DNA of 64,000 nucleotides from Micromonospora sp. MW-13 (GTDB lineage: Bacteria; Actinomycetota; Actinomycetes; Mycobacteriales; Micromonosporaceae): NCBI RefSeq assembly GCF_003434305.1, contig NZ_QKKX01000028.1, positions 62,001 to 126,000 of the forward strand. Direction: 5' to 3'. Position 1 is the stretch's first letter, and every line of letters begins with the position of its first letter. Shown one piece after another: positions 27,050-35,862 of the stretch. The notes under the pieces are model-generated. The model saw only the letters and a program-made list of their open reading frames with translations, made no database searches and was not told the DNA's origin. The translations under genes were made by a program, and so were the position numbers.

Positions 27050-28614
27050 GCCGGCACCGGCTCGGGACGGCGGACCGCGGTGTGCTGCGCGGCGGTGACG
27101 GTCAGCGCGTACCCGTCCAGATGCAGCCGGCCGTCGACGGTGCGCACCGTGGTGAACCGTCCCGGCGTCGGGGTGAGGGTCAGCCGGACGCCGTGCGCGG
27201 CGGCCGCCAGCGGCATCGCGGTCGCGCCACCGACCCGGGCGGCCAGCGCGATGTCTAGCAGGCGCAGCAGGACCTGGGTCTGCGACCCGTCCAGTCGGCC
27301 GTTGGTGACCCCCTCGGCGGCCAGCGTCGTCGCCGCTTCGGCCAACCGGCGCTCCCGGGCGAGCTGGTCGCCGCGCAGCCGGTGCCGGCGGTCGTCGACC
27401 CGGTCCAGCCGGGCCGGCCGCCCCCGACCCTGCCCTGGTGCCCGCCCGGTGGCCACCAGGGTGCGGGACAGCTCCACCGCTGGCGCCTCCCACCACGACA
27501 GCCGGCTCGCGATCACCTCCGGATCCGGGCGCGCCACCCCGACGTGGCGGGGAGCGCCGAGACCGAACACGGCGTCGAACAGGGCGTGCGCGGCCTCCTG
27601 GGTGCCGGTGTGGATGAACCACGCGGCCAGGTGCCGCAGTTGCGACTCCCGGCTCACCCCGCCACGGCGGGCCTCGGTTACCCGGCGTAGCAGGGCGAGG
27701 ACGTCACCGATCGCGGCGATGGTGGCGTCCGACAACCGGTCCGCCTCGCTGAGCTGCTCCGGGCCCGGCGGCGCCAGCCAAGACCGCAGGCCCGCCCAGC
27801 GCCGCCGCCAGTCGTCCAGCCGCTGCACCGGGGTGTGAAACAGGCGCTCGTCGGCCTCGGCGGCCGCCTCGATCAGCCGATCCAGCCCGGTCGCCTCCAC
27901 CTCGTGCACCGCCGCGCGCAGCCGCGGCGTGTAGCGCTGCAACTCGTCGTGGAAGTCCCGCAGGTGAGCCAGCAGCGCGTCCTTGTGGGCGAGGAACGCC
28001 TCCGGCCGCACGTCGTTGGTCCGGCCCAGGTCACCTAGCATGTGGTAAAAGCGCGCGGCCCGCTCGGCGATGTCCGCCAACGCCCGGTCCAGCCGGTTGA
28101 ACTTGCGGTACACCTCCTCCGCGTCCCCGGCATCGTTGGCCGATGCGAGCGCGTTCAGGTCCGCCAGGAGGTCGGCGAAGACCAGCCGGGACAGCGTCGA
28201 GTCGTCCATGCTCGCGGACAACACCGTCTCCACCGCCCGGTGAGCCCGGTAGCCCGCCTCGGTGAACTGGTACACCGAGTGCCGGTTGCGGTACTCCGCC
28301 AACGTCGTGGCCCGGGAACCGTCCTGGCCCCGGTCGAGCACCCCCCAGTCCACCAGGGCGTCGAGTAGCCGCGGCAGCTCCAACCGGGCCGGATCCGGGC
28401 AGTCGGCGTTCGCCTCGTGCAGCGCCGCCAGCGCCGCGGCCACGTCGGAGGTGTGCAGCACGACGTGGTAGCTGGACCGCGCCGAGTCGAAGGCCCGCAG
28501 CAACCACAGGTAGGCGAACCGGTTCTCCGCCGTGACATAACCGAACAGCCGCATCCGGTCGTCCAGCCCGAAATCGTCCAGCCCGAAGGTGGGCCGGGAT
28601 GGCTGCGCGGTCAT
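27046..28614 (-). CDS. jetA: Wadjet JetA-type kleisin subunit (DUF2397/TIGR02677)
   Basis: This is the 522-aa first gene of the Wadjet operon. Family features are MRLFGYVTAENRFAYLWLL at the N-terminus, LVDWGVLDRGQDGSRATT with EYRNRHSVYQFTEAG in the winged-helix part, and a long helical middle. JetA is the kleisin bridging the SMC heads. ATG 28614 has a strong GGGAGGA site seven bases upstream. The four genes are packed with overlaps or an 11-base gap, so they form one transcription unit; the MerB-like gene upstream may share it. Confidence 0.88.
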   Translation of the reverse strand: MTAQPSRPTFGLDDFGLDDRMRLFGYVTAENRFAYLWLLRAFDSARSSYHVVLHTSDVAAALAALHEANADCPDPARLELPRLLDALVDWGVLDRGQDGSRATTLAEYRNRHSVYQFTEAGYRAHRAVETVLSASMDDSTLSRLVFADLLADLNALASANDAGDAEEVYRKFNRLDRALADIAERAARFYHMLGDLGRTNDVRPEAFLAHKDALLAHLRDFHDELQRYTPRLRAAVHEVEATGLDRLIEAAAEADERLFHTPVQRLDDWRRRWAGLRSWLAPPGPEQLSEADRLSDATIAAIGDVLALLRRVTEARRGGVSRESQLRHLAAWFIHTGTQEAAHALFDAVFGLGAPRHVGVARPDPEVIASRLSWWEAPAVELSRTLVATGRAPGQGRGRPARLDRVDDRRHRLRGDQLARERRLAEAATTLAAEGVTNGRLDGSQTQVLLRLLDIALAARVGGATAMPLAAAAHGVRLTLTPTPGRFTTVRTVDGRLHLDGYALTVTAAQHTAVRRPEPVPA

Positions 28615-28651
28615 CGTCTTTCCTCCCGCCGGACTCGAACAGCCACCCACC

Positions 28652-29320
28652 CTACCCAGCAGGCCCCCAGAACGGGCCGGAGAGTCTTACGCTTCGCAGG
28701 TGTTCCTTGGCGGCTTCCGGTTCGCGTCTGAGGTAGCCGCGGTCGAGGCGTCCGTCGTACCAGTGGGCGGCCAGCCGCCACAGGGTGGGCAGGTCCATGA
28801 CGTAACCGCGGGTGGACCTGGTCTGTCGACACCACACGTCGACGCACTCGTCGGAACAGAACAGACGCTGGCGGCCGCAGGTGTGGACGACGTCGTCCCA
28901 CACCCGCGCGACGGGCACGAGAAAGTGGGCGACCTGGTCACCGTCCGGCGGCCCGTCGGCGCCGACGTTCCAGGCGTGCGGGCGGGAGCAGGCGGGGCAG
29001 CGGGTGGAGACGAGGACCTCGCCCTCCTCGCGGAGCAACTGCGGCAGCGCGAACGAGTCCCAGGCGCAGCCGCCCCACCACAGCGTCCGTCGGCCCATCA
29101 CCGCGAAGCCCAGCGGTACGGCCGAGAAGGGATGCGCCATGACGATCCGACCGGCCTGGTCGAGGGCGACGTGGCGGGTGCGGGCGAGCTCGGCCAGCCC
29201 GGCCCGTACGGTCCCGATGTCCGTCCCGACCGTCGCCGCCAGGTCCTCGACACGCGTCGCGCGCCCGGTGCGGGCGAACGGACGGTAGACCGCGAGCCGC
29301 AGATCTTCGAACTCCGTCAT
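28652..29320 (-). CDS. Alkylmercury lyase (MerB)-like protein
   Basis: This 222-aa protein has a winged-helix N-terminus (RVEDLAATVGTDIGTVRAGLAEL) and a MerB-like core: MAHPFSAVPLGF, the catalytic-type GGCAWDSFALPQLL (Cys and Asp spaced as MerB C96/D99), VAHFLVPVARVWDDVVHTC and RLFCSDECVDVW. All MerB Cys/Asp positions appear present, but many actinobacterial homologues have no shown mercury role and there is no merA or merR here. It is 37 bases upstream of jetA on the same strand, an unusual neighbour for Wadjet. Confidence 0.8.
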   Translation of the reverse strand: MTEFEDLRLAVYRPFARTGRATRVEDLAATVGTDIGTVRAGLAELARTRHVALDQAGRIVMAHPFSAVPLGFAVMGRRTLWWGGCAWDSFALPQLLREEGEVLVSTRCPACSRPHAWNVGADGPPDGDQVAHFLVPVARVWDDVVHTCGRQRLFCSDECVDVWCRQTRSTRGYVMDLPTLWRLAAHWYDGRLDRGYLRREPEAAKEHLRSVRLSGPFWGPAG

Positions 29321-29329
29321 TCCGAACCC

Positions 29330-29993
29330 TTCGATCGTCGAGTGGGTTGGCGATCTGGTTGGCCAGCGGGTACATGTGGTCGGCGGCGAACAGCACGTTG
29401 GCGCTGCCCGGGGCCGGGCGCATGCTCAGCACGTTGTCCAGGGTGTTCACCCCGCAGGCGGTGAGGGCCGGCAGGCCGAGCAGCAGGATCAGCCGCCGTG
29501 CCGGCAGCGGGGTTCTGGCGACCCGGTGAGCCATCCAGGTCATTCCTTGCCACACCACGATCAGCCCGATGGCGAATCCGGTGATCGCGCCGGCGAGGAC
29601 GCCGCTGGGCTCGATCGGGTAGGCGCCGACCGTGACGCCGGTCTGGTTGTCGTATCCGGACACGCGCAACAGCACCCCGTCTCGGGAGGCCCAGAAGACC
29701 CCGTGCGCGCTGTTCACGTCGGCCTGGCTGTTGGCGCCGCCTGGCTGAGGGCGCCGGTGCGCCAGCCCGCGTTCGTCAGGTGCTGGTGGGCATCGGCCAG
29801 GACGGTCGGTGTGTCGGTGACCTGCTCGTAGAACCGGCTCTGGCCCATCGGTGCTGGCCGCCCGCCGTCTCAGCCCTCTGCCCGGCTCGGCCGCGTCGAG
29901 CAGGGTGGTGAGGATTTCCGGTCCGCGTTCACGGCGGTAGAAGCCGGGGTACGCCCAGAGCATACGACGGTAGGAGCGCTCCAGGTCAGGCAT
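29330..29993 (-). pseudogene. Frameshifted membrane protein, PadR-regulator partner
   Basis: The start MPDLERSYRRMLWAYPGFYRRERGPEIL overlaps the PadR stop, a common actinobacterial pair. The frame then breaks: GQSRFYEQVTDTPTVLADAHQHL continues in another frame, and NSQADVNSAHGVFWASRDGVLLRV returns to the first. A C-terminal part follows with two membrane segments (GAITGFAIGLIVVW and LILLLGLPALTAC). The 3' end runs into the MerB-like gene region without its own clear stop. With at least two frameshifts it is inactive unless the reading is in error. Confidence 0.65.
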
Positions 29994-30330
29994 GCCGAAC
30001 ACCCCCGATGAAGCCGAACGCCTCGCGCAGCCGGGAGGTGGCCACCTGTGCGTTCGACTGGAGCCGCTCGACCGCGGCTTCGAGCGCCGCCCGGCCGTCG
30101 TCGGACAGCACGTAGTAGCGGCGCAGCCGGCCACCCACGGCCTCCTTCCGGCCGACGACGATCAGGCCCTCCGTGCTGAGTCGGTCCAGCGCCGCGTATA
30201 GCGTCCCGGCCTTGGTCTTGACCCGCCCGCCCGACAACTACTCGACGGCCTGGATGATCCCGTAGCCGTGCAGCGGGGTGGCGCGCACCAGCGCGGTCAG
30301 GATGAAGAACGTCGGTTCCTGCATCGCCAT
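29986..30330 (-). pseudogene. PadR-family transcriptional regulator interrupted by an in-frame stop codon
   Basis: ATG 30330 begins MAMQEPTFFILTALVRATPLHGYGIIQAVE, then TAG at 30238-30240, then LSGGRVKTKAGTLYAALDRL and LIVVGRKEAVGGRLRRYYVL. This is the complete PadR winged-helix sequence with a single nonsense codon, where a residue such as Glu or Gln is expected. The C-terminal helix and stop at 29986 are intact. A perfect palindrome lies two bases upstream of the start codon. Readthrough or a re-start at the GTG-type codon just after the stop would give a protein missing helix 1. Confidence 0.78.
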
Positions 30331-30331
30331 G

Positions 30332-30368
30332 GTCAGCTGCATATAGACCGTCTCTATATGCAGCTGAC
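30332..30368. promoter_or_regulatory. Probable PadR operator: 16-bp perfect inverted repeat
   Basis: GTCAGCTGCATATAGA (30332-30347), five bases, then its exact complement (30353-30368). The AT-rich centre with ATATAGA/TCTATAT arms is typical of PadR autoregulatory sites. It lies directly before the PadR start codon, so binding would block PadR's own promoter or ribosome site. Confidence 0.75.
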
Positions 30369-30483
30369 TTATATATGACCGGGTGTCGGCGTGTCTGCCC
30401 CTTGCGTGCATCACGCGCGGCTTCGGCAGGTGGCTGGTGCGACACGGCAGAGATGGTGGCGCAACCGGGATGGGCGTTGGTTC

Positions 30484-31044
30484 TCACTCGCGGGTCAGCC
30501 CTGGTGGCAGCGCGTCTTCGTCGGGTCGGACCTGGCGGGCGTTGGCCAGGGGGTCGCGTTGGAGGGTGTGGATCAGTTGTTCCGGGCCGCCGAGGCAGGT
30601 CCAGGTGTCGTCCCAGAGGGCGGAGACCAGCCATGATCGGTCGGCGGGGAAGAACAGGTCGGGTAGTGATCCGCGAGGGTGGCGTATGTGACCACCGGTC
30701 CGCCAGGTGAGGGCTTCCCCGGGGCCGGCCTCGACCAGCACGTACGGCCAGTTCCAGTAGAGCGACACCCTGGGGGCGTGGGGAAAGACGACGTCGTGGG
30801 CGCCGGTGTCGAGGTAGGCCAGCCACCACGGCTGGTCGGGGGTGTGTGTGCTGAGGTCTTCGACCAGGGAGCCCTCGTAGGCGGCGGCGGTGACGTCGTC
30901 GGCCTGGTACGTGGTGGCGTAGGCCTCGAAGACCTCTGGGATGGCGGTGGTGATCGAGACGCCAGCGGTGGTGTGACCGGCGATCCATTCCACGTCGCCG
31001 GCGGTGCCGATGCGCCAGTCCCGGCCGTCCTTGCTGACCTGCAC
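30484..31044 (-). CDS. Hypothetical protein
   Basis: This protein of about 186 aa contains DGRDWRIGTAGDVEWIAGHT near the start, then PWWLAYLDTGAHDVVF, VSLYWNWPYVLVEAGP and LFFPADRSWLVSALWDDTWTCLGG. The Trp-rich pattern is seen in uncharacterised actinobacterial proteins; I do not know its function. GTG 31044 is taken as start because the domain begins there. The frame is open upstream all the way through the prepilin peptidase remnant, so an unnatural fusion could be predicted automatically. No ribosome-binding site is obvious. Confidence 0.6.
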   Translation of the reverse strand: MQVSKDGRDWRIGTAGDVEWIAGHTTAGVSITTAIPEVFEAYATTYQADDVTAAAYEGSLVEDLSTHTPDQPWWLAYLDTGAHDVVFPHAPRVSLYWNWPYVLVEAGPGEALTWRTGGHIRHPRGSLPDLFFPADRSWLVSALWDDTWTCLGGPEQLIHTLQRDPLANARQVRPDEDALPPGLTRE

Positions 31045-31491
31045 ACCGCTATTCAAGCCGCTGCGGTGATGATTGGCGTGAAAATCGCGCCGGTCGCGGG
31101 GCGGTCGGCGGCCTCTGTCATGGTCAGTCAAACCGAGCTCTTCCCCGCTCGATGTAGGTGCTGATGCTCCCGGACCTCGCACAGCGCGTCCGAGATTGCC
31201 GGCGGCGGGTGCGGCAGGCTGGGGTCGCCGTGCCCGCTGGGCCGGGGGGCCTCTGTGTGTTCCGCCGTTTCTGTGGCTGACCTTCGAGGTGCCACCCGTT
31301 CTCGCCTCGCGGGTGGGTTGGTTGAACGGGCGCGGCCCTGGTGGCCGTAGTCCCTGATGCCCAGGAGGCGGTGGGTATGGCTGCGTGTGTTTCGCCGAGA
31401 TCGCTTGGCTGACGGTAGGAGATGCCACCCGCCGCTTCGTCGTCTGCGAGATTCGGTAGACCGCTGATGGAGACCCGCGACCTGCGTTCGC

Positions 31492-32187
31492 ATCGTTAGC
31501 TAGGTATGGCCCGAAGGCAATGCTGTGCTGGCCGCGGACCAGGCGCGTGAGGGCCGCGGGCGCGGCGAAGAGGTATGGCAGGACTGCGCCGAGGAGCACC
31601 GCGTCCCAGTCGAGCGTCCCAAGGGCGGCGCCTAGGAAGGCGGCGAGCCTTACATCGCCGAGTCCCATGCCGGTGCCGACGATGAGGGCGAGCAGCAGGT
31701 ATCCACCGCCGAGTGCCGTGCCGGCCGCCGCAGAGGTGACGAGGCGCCGCGCGTCAGCGGCCAGCGCCGCCTCGGCGGCGAGGATGGCGAAGACTGTCGC
31801 TGCCGACGCGGCGATGACGGGAGTGGGCAGGCGATGCACGGCGATGTCGACGGCTGCGAGCAGCGCCCCGCTATAGAGAACGACCAGCCACACCGCCAGG
31901 ATCGCGAGTGCGGGTGGCCCTACGGTGTGCACGCGCAGCCCTATGCCGATCGAGGCGATCGCGAGGCTGACGCTGCCGAGCAGCCACCCCGGCACACGGA
32001 TGCACCGACAGTTGGCACGCCGTTCCCGGTGTCCCGAAAGCGCGTCCTCTCCCGAGCCCGCGGCGCTGCCAGCCGGGCTGGCCGGCACCGCCAGTAGCCG
32101 CGCGGCCCATGGCAGCGCCGCGCCCGCCAGCGAACCGGTGAGGCCGACGCTGGAGAGCAAGACGGCCACGTCGAGGCGACTTACCAC
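31492..32187 (-). pseudogene. Prepilin peptidase (A24 family), C-terminally truncated
   Basis: From GTG 32187 the protein has about seven hydrophobic segments and both aspartyl-protease motifs: VDIAVHRLPTP (first Asp near residue 114) and GMGLGDVRLAAFLG (GxGD, Asp near residue 178). The family end HSIAFGPYLA is reached, and then the sequence turns into unrelated Arg/Pro-rich codons instead of the last membrane helix. The frame has no stop until 30484. The active-site residues survive, so residual activity is possible, but the truncation suggests decay. No pilin genes are nearby. Confidence 0.62.
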
Positions 32188-32216
32188 GATGGAGCCCTTG
32201 CGTCCTCGACGCCCGC

Positions 32217-32476
32217 TCAGGCGCGGTTGCGGTTATAGGCCGAGGACTGGTTGGTCTCGTCGCCGTAGGTATCGAGCCATTGCCCCAGATCGGCCATGAA
32301 TGACATGAGCACCGGCAGTAGTTCCTCACCGGCTTCGGTCAGGGCGTAGCGGCTGCCCTCAGTGCTCGCGACGTGCCCGACGAGGCCGTGCTCCTGCAGC
32401 CGCCGCAGAGCCTCGTTCAGCGATTTCGAGCTGGGCGCAGGGCTGATGGTGTGCAGCAGATCGGTGAAGCGGAACC
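32217..32476 (-). pseudogene. HxlR-family regulator, 5' end lost at the IS element
   Basis: Minus-strand translation gives RFTDLLHTISPAPSSKSLNEALRRL, then LVGHVASTEGSRYALTEAGEELLPVL and a C-terminal helix ending YNRNRA. This is the second half of an HxlR winged helix. Its N-terminal part should begin beyond 32476, where the IS3-family element starts, so insertion or later deletion removed it. Confidence 0.8.
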
Positions 32477-32504
32477 TGTCAAGTCAAGTGAGACGTTTTC
32501 GTGG

Positions 32505-33488
32505 TCAGGTGTTCTGTAGTTCGATGGGTTGAGCTGCTGGTTTGTTGATCCACACGGTGGTCGGTAGGGCTGGTGGTCGTGCTCGGCGGGTGAAGCGGTC
32601 GGGGTGGGCCCGCCAGGCGGCGTCGAGGGTGGCCTGCCGCTGGTCGTGCACGTCGCTGGCGGTGTCGTAGTGCACGGAGGCGGGGGTGTGCAGGCCGATG
32701 CCGGAGTGACGGTGTTCGTGGTTGTAGTAGGTGAAGAACTCGGCGGCAAACTCGCGGGCGTGGTGCAGGGAGTCGAACCGGTCGGGGAACGCGGGGCAGT
32801 ACTTCAAGGTCTTGAACTGTGCTTCGGAGTACGGGTTGTCGTTCGACACTCGGGGGCGGGAGTAGGAGCGGGTGACGTCGAGGTCGGCGAGGAGTTCGGC
32901 GACGGGTTTCGAGGTCATCGACGAGCCGCGGTCGGCGTGCAGGACCTCCGGGCGGACACCGTTGCGGGCGATGGCGTCGTCGATGAGTTCCCGGGCCAGC
33001 AGTGAGTCCTCGCCGCCTGCGACGTGCCAGCCGACGACGTAGCGGGAGTACACGTCGATGATTACGTACAGGTGGTAGAACACCCCTCGCTGCACGGTCT
33101 TGAGGCGGGTGATGTCCCACGACCACACCTGCGACGGGCCTCTCGCTACCAACTGCGGGATGGTGCGGGCGGGGTGGGTGGCCTGCCGGCGGCGTTCCCG
33201 ACTCTCACCTGCGTCACGCAGGATCCGGTACATCGTGGACTGCGAGCACCAGTAGCGGCCCTGGTCGAGTTCACGGGCCCACACCTGCGCCACGGACATC
33301 TCCGCGTACTCGTCCCGGTGCAGCAGCTCCAGCACCGCGCGGCGCTCAGCGGTGGACAGGGTCGACGGTGGGGGTGTCTTCGGCCGCAGCGGATGCGACA
33401 CCATGGGTGGTAGTTGGCGCCGGTAGTGCGTGGCGCGGGACCGACCCGTCAACCGGCACGCCCCGGCCACCCCGACCAGCGGCGCCAA
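32505..33488 (-). CDS. IS3-family transposase OrfB (DDE integrase domain)
   Basis: This 327-aa frame has the DDE residues in WSWDITRLKT (Asp), EVLHADRGSSM (Asp) and SNDNPYSEAQFKTLK (Glu), all in place. The N-terminal region matches HTH_21. The frame is open further upstream and overlaps orfA in the -1 phase, so the active transposase is normally an OrfAB fusion made by frameshifting. Confidence 0.9.
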   Translation of the reverse strand: MAPLVGVAGACRLTGRSRATHYRRQLPPMVSHPLRPKTPPPSTLSTAERRAVLELLHRDEYAEMSVAQVWARELDQGRYWCSQSTMYRILRDAGESRERRRQATHPARTIPQLVARGPSQVWSWDITRLKTVQRGVFYHLYVIIDVYSRYVVGWHVAGGEDSLLARELIDDAIARNGVRPEVLHADRGSSMTSKPVAELLADLDVTRSYSRPRVSNDNPYSEAQFKTLKYCPAFPDRFDSLHHAREFAAEFFTYYNHEHRHSGIGLHTPASVHYDTASDVHDQRQATLDAAWRAHPDRFTRRARPPALPTTVWINKPAAQPIELQNT

Positions 33489-33505
33489 CTCGTCGAACGC
33501 GACGG

Positions 33506-33916
33506 TCAGCGCCTGCGCGGCCGCGGCGTGTCGTCCGCGCTCTCGGACAACGTCTCCAAGAGCGCGTGCGCTTTTCCCATGATCTCCAGGGCGGTCTTCG
33601 TCCGCGCCAGATCCGCCTCGAGGCGCTCGTTGCGTCGCCGCAGCCGCTCCACCTCGGCGGCCTCCGCGCTGCGACGCCGGCTCTCGGACACCGGACTCTT
33701 ACGAGAGCCGAGCGCGGTCAACCCACCGGCATCGCGGGCGGCTCGCCACTCCAGGATGTGCGAGTGATACAGGCCTTCCCGACGCAGGATCGCCGCGCCC
33801 TCACCAGAGGCTTTCGCCGCGTCGTACTCCGCCACGATGCGTAGTTTGTACTCCGCCGTGAACGTTCGCCGCTTCGGCCGTCCGCCCTGCTCACCAGGGG
33901 TGCTGGGTAGTGTCAC
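33506..33916 (-). CDS. IS3-family transposase OrfA
   Basis: This 136-aa protein has an N-terminal HTH (RRTFTAEYKLRIVAEYDAAK) and a leucine-zipper-like region (EVERLRRRNERLEADLARTK). GTG 33916 is favoured over the upstream in-frame ATG because AGGAAGAGG lies directly before it. Confidence 0.85.
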   Translation of the reverse strand: MTLPSTPGEQGGRPKRRTFTAEYKLRIVAEYDAAKASGEGAAILRREGLYHSHILEWRAARDAGGLTALGSRKSPVSESRRRSAEAAEVERLRRRNERLEADLARTKTALEIMGKAHALLETLSESADDTPRPRRR

Positions 33917-34194
33917 GATGATCCTCTTCCTGTCTCCCGGCAAGCCTAGCTTCACCGCAGAGGCTGCCTCATCTCAGCCTGACAGACAGGGAAGCGCATG
34001 GGCTGCCCCTGCTGCAGCGCGGTCAGGATCTCCAGGAACCACCGGTGTCCGCACAGCCGGACAGCGTCGTAGACGCGTTGAAAGGAATGCACCGCCTTCC
34101 CTCCCCGTCAAGGTCGGCTACCCCGAAGAGTGTAAGGGCAGCACTGCGCAGCGTGAGTAGTAAAATTCACGACCTCCGAAGGATGAGGTGCTGG

Positions 34195-34554
34195 CTAATC
34201 GACAGGTGTGCGTCCTGAAGAGTGGCGTTCGCCCAGCTTGTCGCACGCCTGCGCCAACGCCGCGAGGGAATCGGCAAGGGCCCGACCGGGCCATGAGAGC
34301 AGGTAGACCGACGCGGCATCTGTTACGTCCCAGCTTCCGGCTCCCGAGGCGCGTCGCACCAGTCCGGCAGCCGCCAACCAGCGCAGGTCGCACGCGAGTC
34401 CAACATCGTCTCGGCAATTGCCAAGCCGCGCGAGCTTGTCGAGGTTGGAGTCACCGTGGTCGCGAAGAGTGACGAGAGCGGCGACCACGTTCGCTCGCCG
34501 GCTCAGTTCGCGGGCTAGGTCGCGGGGGCAGCGAGCCTCGGCACTGCGACTCAT
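34195..34554 (-). CDS. Small winged-helix-like hypothetical protein
   Basis: This 119-aa protein starts at ATG 34554 after an excellent GAGGGAG site. The sequence reads as a compact helical DNA-binding fold (VVAALVTLRDHGDSNLDKLARL, then DLRWLAAAGLVRRA and SWDVTDAASVYLL), similar to winged-helix regulators. It lies between the two IS3-family elements and could be a leftover of a mobile element or a regulator of one. The family is not identified. Confidence 0.68.
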   Translation of the reverse strand: MSRSAEARCPRDLARELSRRANVVAALVTLRDHGDSNLDKLARLGNCRDDVGLACDLRWLAAAGLVRRASGAGSWDVTDAASVYLLSWPGRALADSLAALAQACDKLGERHSSGRTPVD

Positions 34555-34664
34555 ATCGGAACTCCCTCGAACTGTTCAGAGGGATTCTAGAGGCATCGAT
34601 GCCTGCGGGCATAGTGTCGCTAACCCGACACCCGGGGCTTGACCCCTGATCCTGGACACGGGGT

Positions 34665-35563
34665 TTATGCGGCCGGGGCCAGCGTAGCTGGCGTTGGCCG
34701 GGTGGTCTTCTCGTAGGTGATCGGTGGCTGTTGTCCGAGCCGTGAGTGGCGGCGGACGGTGTTGTAGCGGTGTAGCCAGCGGAACGCGGTCAGTCGTGCT
34801 TCGCGTTCGTCGATGAAGGCGCGGCGGCCCTGCAGGGTTTCGCGTTTGAAGGTGGCGTTGAACGACTCGGCAGCGGCGTTGTCGGCGGAGCTGCCGACCG
34901 CGCTCATCGACTGCCGGACCCCGGCCGCGGCGCATGCCTCGGCGAAGGCCCGGGAGGTGTATTGAGCTCCGTGATTGGTGTGCATGATCGCCCCGTCAAG
35001 GCTGCCCCGGGTGCGTCGCGCGGTGTGGAGGGCGTCGATGACCAGGTCGGTGCGCATGTGATCCGCGATGGCCCAGCCGGCCAGGCGCCGGGAGTGCAGG
35101 TCCAGGACGGTGGCCAGGTAGAGGAAGCCGCGGTCACCCACCGGCAGGTAGGTGATGTCACCGACGTAGCGCTGGTTGACCGCGCCGGCGGTGAAGTCCC
35201 GGCCGATCAGGTCCGCAGCCTTCGCCGCGGCCGGATCCGGCACCGTCGTACGAGTGCGTCTGCGCAGGCGCAACCCTTGCACGCCGAAGCGGCGCATCAC
35301 CCGCGCGACCCGCTCACGGTTGATTGGCAGACCGACATCGCGGAGTTCGGCGGTGATCCGCGGGGCCCCGTACGTGCCGTCGTGCGCGGTGTGCACCGCC
35401 CGGATCCAGCCCACGAGAGCGACGTCCGCGGCCTCCCGGGCGGCCCTCGCTTCGGCGGCCGAGCGCCAGTAGTAGAAGCTCGAGCGGGACCCCCGATGAT
35501 CTGACACCACCGCTTCACGCCGTAGCGCTGCTGGTGGTCGGCGACGAACTGGAAGCGGTTCAC
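34665..35563 (-). pseudogene. IS3-family transposase OrfB, frameshifted and with a catalytic Asp changed
   Basis: The 5' part reads NRFQFVADHQQRYGVKRWCQIIGG. One base is missing near 35487, after which SRSSFYYWRSAAEARAAREAADVAL continues in the next frame to the stop at 34665. The DDE triad shows GDITYLPV (Asp) and ADNAAAESFNATFKRE (Glu), but the middle motif reads IMHTNHGAQYTS where HTDHGxQY is expected. The second catalytic Asp is therefore Asn. Confidence 0.85.
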
Positions 35564-35862
35564 CAGCGCGTCTCCCCGGCGAAATACCGGGCCGCCTTCC
35601 GCAGAATGTCCCGCTCTTCCTCCAGCTCCCGGACCCTGCGTCGCAACGCCGCGTTCTCGTCCTCCACCGATCCGGCCGCCGGCGGCGCCGCCGGCCCGGC
35701 CGTCACGCCCCGACGCTGATCATCGGCGCGGACCCAACTACGCAACGTCTCCCGATTGACCCCGAGATCATCAGCGACCTGCGCGATCGTCGCCCCAGGC
35801 CGAGACCGGTACAACGCGACCGCATCGGCCTTGAACTCGGCAGGGTAGTGCTTCATCACCAT
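35560..35862 (-). CDS. IS3-family transposase OrfA
   Basis: This 100-aa HTH protein reads KHYPAEFKADAVALYRSRPGA, then VNRETLRSWVRADD and a zipper ending LEEERDILRKAARYFAGETRW. AGGAG precedes ATG 35862. It is intact although its OrfB partner is not; alone it would bind the element ends at most. Confidence 0.85.
   Translation of the reverse strand: MVMKHYPAEFKADAVALYRSRPGATIAQVADDLGVNRETLRSWVRADDQRRGVTAGPAAPPAAGSVEDENAALRRRVRELEEERDILRKAARYFAGETRW

Larger units (their letters stand above)
32489..33976 (-). mobile_element. IS3-family insertion sequence, apparently intact
   Basis: About 1.49 kb contains two overlapping transposase frames on the minus strand. The ends are approximate: TGAGACG at 32489 and its imperfect complement CATCTCA ending at 33976; the inverted repeats are poor and no target duplication was found. 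The left end cuts an HxlR gene. Confidence 0.7.

Noticed and set aside
28938..30134. A 398-codon minus-strand frame covering the PadR partner and MerB regions
   Set aside because: Only parts of it match a real protein; it changes frame internally and runs antisense-phase through the MerB-like gene.
32477..33990. Target-site duplication around the first IS3 element
   Set aside because: No matching short repeats were found at the estimated ends; the ends themselves are uncertain.
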